Of a DNA stretch of 46,078 nt, positions 38,858 to 46,078 are shown one piece after another (the stretch's first letter is position 1; every line of letters starts with the position of its first letter). The DNA is from Eubacterium sp. (GTDB lineage Bacteria; Bacillota; Clostridia; Eubacteriales; Eubacteriaceae), in contig JAUNGS010000006.1 in NCBI GenBank assembly GCA_030524435.1, forward strand, positions 15,684 to 61,761, in the 5' to 3' direction. The notes beneath the pieces were generated by a model. The model was not told the DNA's origin. It searched no databases and was given only the letters and a program-made list of their open reading frames with translations. Position numbers and translations under genes: made by a program.

Positions 38858-41800
38858 CTAGTCTAATTTGATAATCAGCTCGCCGGACTGGACGTTCTGT
38901 CCCTCGGTGACGTAGATTTCGCTGATCACACCGGCGGTGTGGGCCACGATCTCCGTCTCCATCTTCATGGCCTCGACGATGACCAGGGGCTGGTTTTCCT
39001 CCACCTTGTCCCCCTCGTTGACCAGTACCTTTAAGACCGTCCCCGGGATGCCGGAGCCGATTTCCTTGGGATTGTCGGGATCTGCCTTGAGCATGGTATT
39101 CTTTTCCTTGGCAAAGAGGCTGCGCTTGTCTTCGATGTAGATTTCCCGGCGGAATCCGTCCACCTCAAAGAGCACCGAGCGATAGCCCTCGTCGTTGGGC
39201 TGACCGACCTTAACCAGGCGGATGATCACCCGGCGTCCCTTGTCGATCTCAACCTCGGCGATTTCACCCTCTTTCAGGCCGTAGAAGAAGGCGTGGCTGT
39301 CCATGCGCATGAAGTCGCCGTTTTCCTGATAGAAGGTGACGTATTCCTTAAATACCTTGGGGTACAGGGCTGCACTGATGACCTCTCTCTCCGCCAGCTC
39401 GATGCCAAATTCCTGGCGATATTCCTCCTTGATGGCCTCAAAGTCCTCGTCGGGAAGCAAGAGCCCCGGACGGACGGTGATGGGCTCTAAGCCCTTGAGG
39501 ACAATCTCCTGAAGCTTGGGATCAAAGCCGCCCTCGGGCTGGCCGATCATGCCGCGGAAGTAGTCCACCACGGAGTTGGGGTAGGCCAAATCCTTGCCCT
39601 TGTCGTAGATATTGTCGCGGTCGAGGCCGTTCTGAACCATGAAGATAGCCATGTCCCCCACAACCTTGGAGGAGGGAGTTACCTTGACAATGTCTCCCAA
39701 CAGCAGATTGGCCTCCATGTATTTTTCCTTGACCTCTTTGAACTTGTGGCCCAGACCAAAGCTTTCCACCTGGCTTTTCAGATTGGAGTACTGGCCCCCG
39801 GGGATTTCCAGCTTATAGATCTCGGCGCTGCCGGATTTCAAGCCCGATTCAAACTGGGCATAGACCTGACGGGTGGTGCCCCAGTAATCGGAGATCAGCT
39901 GGAGATCGTCCTCGTTGAGACCGGTATCCCTGGGGGTGTTGGCCAGGGCCGCCACGATGGAGTTTAAGGCCGGCTGGCTGGTTAAGCCGCTCATGCCGTT
40001 GAAGGCCGCATCGGCGATGTCCAGCCCCGCCATGGCTCCCATGAGCACCGAAGCCACGCCGTTGCCCGCCGTGTCGTGGGTGTGGAAGCGAATGGGCATA
40101 TCGACCTCTTCCTTGAGGGTTGAGATCAGCTTGTGGGCCGCCGCCGGCTTCACCAGGGCCGACATGTCCTTGATGGCCAGGATATGGGCGCCGGTGGCCT
40201 CGATTTCCTTGGCCAGACGCACGTAGTAGTCTAAATCGTATTTCGTCTTTTTAGGATCTAAAATATCCCCGGTGTAGCAGATGGCCACCTCGGCCACCTT
40301 GCCGCTCTTTAAGACCTCCTCGATGGACAGCTTCATGCCCTCCATCCAGTTCAGGGAGTCGAAGATTCTGAAGACGTCGATGCCGCCCTCGGCCGCCGTC
40401 TGGATAAACTTCTTAACCACGTTGTCGGGGTAGTTTTTGTAGCCCACGGCGTTGGCGCCCCTTAAAAGCATCTGGAACAGGATGTTGGGGATACGCTTTC
40501 TCAGCTCGTCCAGACGCCGCCAGGGGGATTCTTTAAGGAAGTTGTAGGCCACGTCGAAGGTGGCGCCCCCCCACATTTCCAGGGCAAAGAGATCCTTGGC
40601 CAAATAGGCCGTCTCCCTGGCGATTTTAATCATATCGCGGCTTCTGACCCGGGTGGCCACCAGAGACTGGTGGGCATCCCTTAAAGTGGTGTCGCCGATG
40701 AGCAGCTTATCCTGGGCCTTGATCCAGGAAACCAGCCCCTCGGGGCCCTGCTCGTCGAGGATCTGCTTGGTGCCGCGAAGTTCTGCATCCCTGGGGATTT
40801 CCGGAATTTCCGGCTCGTCGAAGTCCGGCTTGTCGCCGAAGGTCTGGTTGACGGCAATGTCGCCAAAGTAGCGGATCACATTGTAGGCCGCGCTCTTTTC
40901 CTCGTGGATCTGGAAGAGCTCGGGGTGCTCGTCGATGAACTTGGTGTCGCAGTTCCCGGCCTTAAACTCGGGGTGCTCCAGGACGTTGATCAAAAAGTCC
41001 TTGTTGGTGGAAATGCCCTCGATTTTCATTTCCTTTAGGGCCCGCAGGGCCTTACGGCGGGCGTCCTCAAAGTTTCTGGAGTAGGCCGTGGACTTAACCA
41101 GCAGGCTGTCGTAGTAGGGGGTGATTTCCGCCCCGGTGAAGCCGTTGCCCCCGTCCAGACGGATGCCAGCGCCGCTGGCGGTACGGTAGACGTCCAGGCG
41201 GCCGGTGTCGGGCATAAAGTGGTTCTTGGGGTCCTCGGTGGTGATTCGGCACTGGATGGCACAGCCCCGGCTGGTGACGGCGTCCTGGCCCTTGATGCCC
41301 ACCTCGTCGGAATCCAGGGCGTAGCCCTCGGCGATCATGATCTGAGACTGAACCAGGTCGATGCCCGTGACCAGCTCGGTGACGGTGTGCTCCACCTGGA
41401 TTCTGGGGTTCATCTCGATGAAATAGTGGTCGCCGTGCTTGTCCACCAAAAATTCGATGGTACCGGCGTTTCTGTAGCTCACGGCCTTGGCCAGCTTGAT
41501 GGCGTCGGCACAGATGGCCTGGCGCTGGGCTTCGGTGATGCTTAAAGAGGGGGTGAACTCGATGATCTTCTGGTGACGTCTCTGGATGGAGCAGTCGCGC
41601 TCAAAGAGGTGGCAGATATTGCCGTAGTTGTCCCCCAAAATCTGAACCTCGATGTGCTTGGGCTCCTCGAGGTATTTTTCAATAAAGATGGTGCCGTCGC
41701 CAAAGGCCTTGGTGGCCTCGCTCATGGCGGAGTGGTATTCCTTTAAAAGATCCTTCTCGTCTCGAACGATACGCATCCCCCGGCCGCCGCCGCCGGCCGC

Positions 41801-42286
41801 CGCCTTTAAAATGATAGGATAGCCCGCAACCTTGGCGTACTCCAGGGCCTCCTCGTCACAGGTGATGGGCTTTTCCACCCCGGGAATGGTGGGCACGTTG
41901 ACGGATTTCGCCACGATTTTCGACTGAATCTTATCCCCCATCTGCTCCATCATGGTGTGGGTTGGGCCGATGAAGGCGATGCCCTCATCCTCACACTTTT
42001 TGGCAAAGACCGGATTTTCAGACAGGAAGCCGTAGCCGGGATGGATGGCGTCGACCTCCTTTTTCTTCGCCAGGGAGATGATTTTATCCATATCTAAATA
42101 GGCCTCTACAGGGCCGGTGGTGCCTGTGATCAGATAGGCCTCGTCGGCCTTGGTTCTAAACAGAGAAAGCCTGTCCTCCTGGGCGTAAATGGCCACCGTG
42201 CGGATGCCAAGCTCCTGGCAGGCACGGATAATGCGGATCGCAATTTCGCCGCGGTTGGCGATCAATACTTTATTGAATTTTTTCAT
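38858..42286 (-). CDS. pyc: Pyruvate carboxylase
   Basis: A 1142-residue single-chain biotin enzyme that makes oxaloacetate from pyruvate and bicarbonate with ATP. Domains in order: biotin carboxylase (1-450; KVLIANRGEIAIRI, the ATP loop GGGGRGMRIV, EMNPRIQVEHTVTE), carboxyltransferase TIM barrel (about 530-830; TLRDAHQSL, metal-site RFHTHDTAGN), PC tetramerisation/allosteric domain, and the C-terminal biotinyl domain with EAMKMETEI (biotin Lys1108). In an acetogen it feeds gluconeogenesis and C4 precursors. In other Firmicutes this enzyme is controlled by c-di-AMP directly or through DarB, notable because a DarB-like gene is its convergent neighbour. Confidence 0.97.
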   Translation of the reverse strand: MKKFNKVLIANRGEIAIRIIRACQELGIRTVAIYAQEDRLSLFRTKADEAYLITGTTGPVEAYLDMDKIISLAKKKEVDAIHPGYGFLSENPVFAKKCEDEGIAFIGPTHTMMEQMGDKIQSKIVAKSVNVPTIPGVEKPITCDEEALEYAKVAGYPIILKAAAGGGGRGMRIVRDEKDLLKEYHSAMSEATKAFGDGTIFIEKYLEEPKHIEVQILGDNYGNICHLFERDCSIQRRHQKIIEFTPSLSITEAQRQAICADAIKLAKAVSYRNAGTIEFLVDKHGDHYFIEMNPRIQVEHTVTELVTGIDLVQSQIMIAEGYALDSDEVGIKGQDAVTSRGCAIQCRITTEDPKNHFMPDTGRLDVYRTASGAGIRLDGGNGFTGAEITPYYDSLLVKSTAYSRNFEDARRKALRALKEMKIEGISTNKDFLINVLEHPEFKAGNCDTKFIDEHPELFQIHEEKSAAYNVIRYFGDIAVNQTFGDKPDFDEPEIPEIPRDAELRGTKQILDEQGPEGLVSWIKAQDKLLIGDTTLRDAHQSLVATRVRSRDMIKIARETAYLAKDLFALEMWGGATFDVAYNFLKESPWRRLDELRKRIPNILFQMLLRGANAVGYKNYPDNVVKKFIQTAAEGGIDVFRIFDSLNWMEGMKLSIEEVLKSGKVAEVAICYTGDILDPKKTKYDLDYYVRLAKEIEATGAHILAIKDMSALVKPAAAHKLISTLKEEVDMPIRFHTHDTAGNGVASVLMGAMAGLDIADAAFNGMSGLTSQPALNSIVAALANTPRDTGLNEDDLQLISDYWGTTRQVYAQFESGLKSGSAEIYKLEIPGGQYSNLKSQVESFGLGHKFKEVKEKYMEANLLLGDIVKVTPSSKVVGDMAIFMVQNGLDRDNIYDKGKDLAYPNSVVDYFRGMIGQPEGGFDPKLQEIVLKGLEPITVRPGLLLPDEDFEAIKEEYRQEFGIELAEREVISAALYPKVFKEYVTFYQENGDFMRMDSHAFFYGLKEGEIAEVEIDKGRRVIIRLVKVGQPNDEGYRSVLFEVDGFRREIYIEDKRSLFAKEKNTMLKADPDNPKEIGSGIPGTVLKVLVNEGDKVEENQPLVIVEAMKMETEIVAHTAGVISEIYVTEGQNVQSGELIIKLD

Positions 42287-42367
42287 CCTTCACCTCATCC
42301 ATTTCGTAATCAATTAAAAAATAATCCGCAAAAGCGCGGACGCAAGCTGCAGATACTCATTATTACT

Positions 42368-42396
42368 ATTATACTGGATACAATCTGCGATGGAAA
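42368..42396 (-). promoter_or_regulatory. Possible promoter of pyc
   Basis: Minus-strand TATAAT (plus 42368-42373) with a weak -35 TTTCCA at 17-base spacing, 80 bases before the pyc ATG. The rest of the 42287-42617 gap is AT-rich and shows only the divergent TetR promoter. Confidence 0.45.
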
Positions 42397-42555
42397 GCAA
42401 AATTTTAATGCATTAAGAAAAATTTTTTAGTACATTAAAGCGTTACAGAAGTCCATTATAATTACAATAATTAAAGGACAAACTATAAATTAAAGAAAAC
42501 AAAATAACTTTGCATTATTTCAAGACTGAACCTTAGCTTAACCGTAAAATAATTC

Positions 42556-42584
42556 TTGCAAATTCTACAAAAATTAAGTATGAT
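42556..42584 (+). promoter_or_regulatory. Promoter of the TetR-family gene
   Basis: TTGCAA (42556-42561), a 17-base spacer and TATGAT (42579-42584). No obvious palindromic TetR operator was found around it. Confidence 0.6.
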
Positions 42585-42617
42585 TAAAATTAACTTATTT
42601 TTGGAGCGTGTAATAAA

Positions 42618-43274
42618 ATGAAAAACTATAGCACCGGCCTTTCAACTAAAAAAAGGATACTAGAAACTGCGAAAACACTTTTTTATAGAAATGGTTATCT
42701 TTCAACAACCTTTGCTGAAATATGCAAAGTATCAAACGTAAATCCTGGAACTTTTACATATCACTTTGGATCAAAGAGAAAAATTGCACTTAATATAAAC
42801 AAGGAGATCCTCCTACATTTTACTGATATAAGTGAAACTTTGTTTCCAACGGAGGATGAACTTCAACAAGTTATGCTTTCATTTGCCCTCGATTTTAAAT
42901 TTCTATTCCAAGATAGCCCTTATCGACGTTTTTCTGCACAACTATCTTCTGAAGCTCTTTACGATGATCTCGTCGAAGATTACATTAAATTTGTACCAAA
43001 AGCCTATTCTATTACACGTAAAAATTTAAATGAAAAACAGTCAGATTTTTTCTTTGCCGCTTTTATGGGAATGGATAGCTATATAAAAACCTATATTGAT
43101 CGACACATCGACACATTAACCTTTGAAGAAACAATTACTTATTGTTTCGAATTATACTATTCGTTTATCAGTCATAAAGAATTAAAAAAAAGGATAGAAA
43201 AAACATTACAGCTTATTCAAAACACAAAAATTTCTTCAGATGGATTCGCTATATCTGTTGAAATAACGCATTAA
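42618..43274 (+). CDS. TetR-family transcriptional regulator
   Basis: A 218-residue regulator with a typical TetR N-terminus: helix 1 STKKRILETAKTLFYRNGYLSTTFAEI and the helix-turn-helix CKVSNVNPGTFTYHFGSKRKIALNI (about 10-60), then a helical ligand domain with no recognisable specificity. GGAG lies 11 bases upstream of the ATG. The gene is strongly AT-rich, unlike the pyc side. It converges on the URO-D-like gene and probably controls it and the MFS gene; this is inference from proximity. Confidence 0.87.
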   Translation: MKNYSTGLSTKKRILETAKTLFYRNGYLSTTFAEICKVSNVNPGTFTYHFGSKRKIALNINKEILLHFTDISETLFPTEDELQQVMLSFALDFKFLFQDSPYRRFSAQLSSEALYDDLVEDYIKFVPKAYSITRKNLNEKQSDFFFAAFMGMDSYIKTYIDRHIDTLTFEETITYCFELYYSFISHKELKKRIEKTLQLIQNTKISSDGFAISVEITH

Positions 43275-43360
43275 AGCTACAGAATCCAAATTAAATATTT
43301 ATGTTAGTAATTTTTTAAGCGCTACATTTTTATTAAACTTTTTCTTTTTATAAAATGAAC

Positions 43361-43396
43361 CTTCAAACCGATTGTGTTATACCAATCGGTTTGAAG
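43361..43396. terminator. Perfect 14-bp inverted repeat between convergent tetR and URO-D genes
   Basis: CTTCAAACCGATTG (43361-43374) pairs perfectly with CAATCGGTTTGAAG (43383-43396) around an 8-base loop. It sits between two convergent stop codons, as expected for a shared terminator, but neither side has an immediate T run. An alternative is a protein-binding site. Confidence 0.5.
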
Positions 43397-43444
43397 ATTC
43401 CATAAACATCAGAACATATTTTTTGCTTTACACACTTTTTAAAA

Positions 43445-44815
43445 TTATACCAATAAATTAAAAACAGAATCCACCATCATCATATCATATGTTTCAAGCT
43501 TATCTTTCATTGAATCCGGCGCAGTCGGATTATCTTTTTTATGTTCGTTCCAATCAAAACTATATTTTGATTTTGGTCTTGGTATCAAAGTTTCATCTAA
43601 TACGTAACCTTCACTATTAAGTGTTTGCCCAAAACTTTGACCTGCATTTTCATATTTTCCATATGTCTCAAGTGTTTCCAACATCGCTATATAATTTTCT
43701 AGATTTATATCACTTAACATAAGTGGCGGACGATCCAAATCAAAAATATATCCTCCTCCCGGTGCCAAAATATCGAGATGTTCTTTTACTTTATCAATGG
43801 TTTCTTGTTTGGTTCCATGTTTTACGACATCTACGGGAAATAACCCTGCAATAATATGTTTATTGCCTAATTTTTGTTTGATTTCTTTTGGATCTCCTTT
43901 TTCCATATACATAATCGTTCCTGCTGGAAAATCTTGTAAAACGTCATAATACCGTGTATAGTCATTACCTAATCCTAACCAACAACGCGCCCCCACTGCT
44001 GCATACTGCTGAACCATCTTCATAAAGGTTGGAAGCCATACCTCTTCAAAATCCTTGGGCCGCATGTATGTTGGCATATGAACGGGAACAAGAATCGAAC
44101 CTTCCGGATGTGGTTTTCTAGGCAAACCTCGATAAAACATATACGGCAGTATAGCTTCGCAAGCATCGATGATCTCTTTTTTATGCCGTCGAAGATCTGA
44201 AGAAAATCCAGCGAACCCTCGTAATTGATCTGCGATAAAATCAGCTGGTGCCGCTGTGGAAGAACTTGAACCAAGCGGCGGTCCCTCATAATACTCTCCA
44301 GACATAAATAGCTGCATCCAAGGATCCATTAATGAAGCTTCATCCTCCTTTAAAGCTTCATTTGCCATAAATATGGTCCTCCATAGTTTAACCGGATCAT
44401 TTAAATTTAAGTTTTTGTACTGTCTTGGAATAACCTTTTCCAACAAGAAAGCATACGGATCATTTGTTAATTCTTGATATTCCTCATCCATCATACCGGC
44501 TACTTCAGGATGCTGCATAAAACCCGTTTCACTCATTTCAAATGAACGTGCTCCTAATATTTGATAATATTTAGCCGGGCGCGGATCCATGTATGATATC
44601 GGAAAAAAAGGTACTGAATCTGTTTTTAGTTTTTTTGATATTTCTATCGCCTTGTCACCAAGAATTGAATAATCGCTGTGCATTTCAATAGGACTAATTT
44701 TTGCGTATTCAGCAATCATATAGTGTGTAAAATAACAACTGCTCGGAACTCTTTCTGGAATAATATTATTATAAAAGTCACTATAAATTTTATTTAAACT
44801 ATCTGCTCTCCTCAT
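43445..44815 (-). CDS. URO-D-fold protein, methyltransferase-like
   Basis: A 456-residue protein of the uroporphyrinogen decarboxylase/methylcobalamin methyltransferase superfamily, longer than true UroD (~345) or MtaA/MtbA (~340). Superfamily features are the glycine-rich strand ILAPGGGYIFDLDR and the preceding HIIAGLFPVDVVKHGTKQETIDKVKEHLD. The zinc motif HxCGN of MtaA/MtbA-type enzymes is not present; the corresponding stretch reads ARCWLGLGNDYTRY. In acetogens such genes usually act with a corrinoid protein in demethylation of methoxylated or methylated substrates, but no corrinoid-protein gene lies in this window. It is cotranscribed with the MFS gene upstream or downstream of it on the minus strand. 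Confidence 0.75.
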   Translation of the reverse strand: MRRADSLNKIYSDFYNNIIPERVPSSCYFTHYMIAEYAKISPIEMHSDYSILGDKAIEISKKLKTDSVPFFPISYMDPRPAKYYQILGARSFEMSETGFMQHPEVAGMMDEEYQELTNDPYAFLLEKVIPRQYKNLNLNDPVKLWRTIFMANEALKEDEASLMDPWMQLFMSGEYYEGPPLGSSSSTAAPADFIADQLRGFAGFSSDLRRHKKEIIDACEAILPYMFYRGLPRKPHPEGSILVPVHMPTYMRPKDFEEVWLPTFMKMVQQYAAVGARCWLGLGNDYTRYYDVLQDFPAGTIMYMEKGDPKEIKQKLGNKHIIAGLFPVDVVKHGTKQETIDKVKEHLDILAPGGGYIFDLDRPPLMLSDINLENYIAMLETLETYGKYENAGQSFGQTLNSEGYVLDETLIPRPKSKYSFDWNEHKKDNPTAPDSMKDKLETYDMMMVDSVFNLLV

Positions 44816-44907
44816 AAAAGCACCCCTCTCGCATGTAGAAAAATCATTATTCTATATCAGTTTTTATGCATTATACACAGTATTATCTTTTTATATTCTT
44901 TAAAATT

Positions 44908-46078
44908 TTACACCTCTTTATATTTTTTAGGGATTACCACTTCTACTATCAATAAAATAATAAATATTACTGTGATAACAGGAATTACTTTTGTAAAAGA
45001 ATCTGTATTCAAAAGATCCATACAAATCGTTACAAAATAAGTTCCAAAAAAGGTAGCAATTGAATATGCCGCTGTTGCGATTCCAATAGCTGACTCAACA
45101 CGATGTTCTGTAACAAGCGTTGGTGCATAAGCATACGCTGATGAAAATCCAAATCCATAACCAGCCAAAATCAGAAAATATGCAATAATCACTATGATAT
45201 TATTTGGAATGAACATTAACATTAGTGAACCTACTATTGGTAAAATATATGCCAAAGAAAGTACTTTTCTCTTTACCTTTACATAAACAAAACCAAATAT
45301 AGCATTCGTTAAAACACTGCCATAACCTATGATAGTTGTCACAAGACCAACATAAGCAACATCCCCCAAATTATGCTCGGCAATATAAACAGAGGTGAAA
45401 AATTGTAGAGCCATACACCCCAAAACTAGAAATGCAAATGAAATCATCACCACCCAAAATGGCGATCCTAATGACTCTTTTAAGTTCTCTGTTGTCCTTG
45501 TGCTGCTTACATCATCCCCTTGATTGTTACTGATATTTTTAGGAACAAATAGAATAATGAAGATAACCATTGGTACTGCCATCCAATAAACATTAAACAC
45601 ATTTTCCCAACCTTTAAGTGCAAGTACACCTGCAATTGCCGATAAAATACTTCCTGTAATTGGCATAATGGTGTTGTATAACCCAATCATTTTGGCACGT
45701 TTACCTTCATCGATAAAGGCATCGGTTAAAATTGCAACGGCTACAACATTTGTAACCCCCATCATAAATCCTCCGATACCACGCATTGCAGCAACATAAT
45801 AAACATTATCTATTGCAGCCCCCCAAATCGCAACAATACAGAAAATACATCCAGCCATTACAAGCAAATTCTTTTTGCCTATTTTTTTAGCATAAATGGT
45901 GTCAGTAAAGACGACAATGCCAAAATTAATGCAGGCCCAGAAACAATAAAATTAACAACGTTTACATTTTGGGGAAAAGCAGTGTACAAGTCATTTGTAA
46001 TAACATATATTGCTAAATCGGCCATAACAACAATATTTGTAAGCATTATTGCAATGATAAATAGCAATACCTTACTTT
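44908..46078 (-). pseudogene. MFS transporter, frameshifted and cut by the window edge
   Basis: Two adjacent frames encode one major facilitator protein. The N-terminal part (46078-45879) ends ...SLLTPFMLKK then stop. The rest (from about 45888 to 44908) continues in the -1 frame with IGKKNLLVMAGCIFC and ten or so membrane helices, including the loop RGIGGFMMGVTNVV and a C-terminal helix ending VVIPKKYKEV. The join is an A7 run (T7 at 45882-45888 on plus) in the context CTA AAA AAA TAG, so one missing A, or a -1 slip, restores the full protein. The N-terminus extends beyond the window. It probably imports the substrate of the URO-D-like protein. Confidence 0.75.

Noticed and set aside
44908-45867. 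Independent 319-residue MFS gene starting at 45867
   Set aside because: It would begin inside the third membrane helix of the family and continues seamlessly from the upstream frame after one base, so it is part of a single frameshifted gene.
1-46078. tRNA, rRNA, transposase or phage genes
   Set aside because: No cloverleaf-like sequences with CCA ends, no rRNA segments, no transposase motifs and no terminal inverted repeats were recognised on either strand.

Overview
The window reads like the chromosome of an anaerobic acetogen-type Firmicute, probably Eubacteriales/Eubacteriaceae. The main reason is a hydC-hydE-hydD-hydB gene order like the electron-bifurcating [FeFe] hydrogenase operon of Acetobacterium woodii, supported by biotin-dependent pyruvate carboxylase, the cdaA-cdaR pair, the rapZ-yvcK-whiA cluster and strong GGAGG ribosome binding sites. 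No tRNA, rRNA, CRISPR array or insertion sequence was seen. Most genes are GC-rich with C/G-ending codons. Two stretches differ: about 18.2-20.67 kb (more mixed codons, gene scars) and about 42.3-46.08 kb (clearly AT-rich).

Left end, minus strand (1-5132): the hydrogenase operon hydC-hydE-hydD-hydB runs off the left edge from its own extended -10 promoter. Upstream lies a five-gene regulatory cluster (two DRTGG-type proteins, a GHKL ATPase, a PHP protein and a putative sensory [FeFe] hydrogenase in which the proton-relay cysteine is alanine). Next come a YhaO/YhaN-like nuclease-ATPase pair, pdxA, and tyrS-hisS behind a structured leader.

Middle: lspA with an unusual basic C-terminal tail; a GntR regulator with ispE; a plus-strand run HAD phosphatase - ung - PAP2 phosphatase - GH25 lysozyme; an acquired segment with two aldo/keto reductases, a MerR-like scrap and two separated ends of flavodoxin; then the minus-strand murB - PHP - rapZ - yvcK - whiA operon, a CpsB-type phosphatase, recD2-comF, and a plus-strand IMP dehydrogenase closely resembling the Tritrichomonas-type enzyme.

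Zinc operon (31104-35761, minus): a Zur/Fur repressor, a small Cys/His membrane protein, an AdcA-like binding protein with a ZinT domain inserted in its middle, ATPase, permease and an OB-fold-like lipoprotein. The promoter is bracketed by two identical 23-bp palindromes.

c-di-AMP neighbourhood (35858-42286): cdaA-cdaR; divergently, a long structured leader ending in an intrinsic terminator; a DarB/CbpB-like CBS protein; and convergently pyruvate carboxylase, which is a known target of DarB and c-di-AMP in other Firmicutes. The leader RNA and this gene grouping are the best candidates for something undescribed.

Right end: an AT-rich block with a TetR regulator, a URO-D-fold methyltransferase-like protein and an MFS transporter broken by a -1 frameshift at an A7 slippery run.
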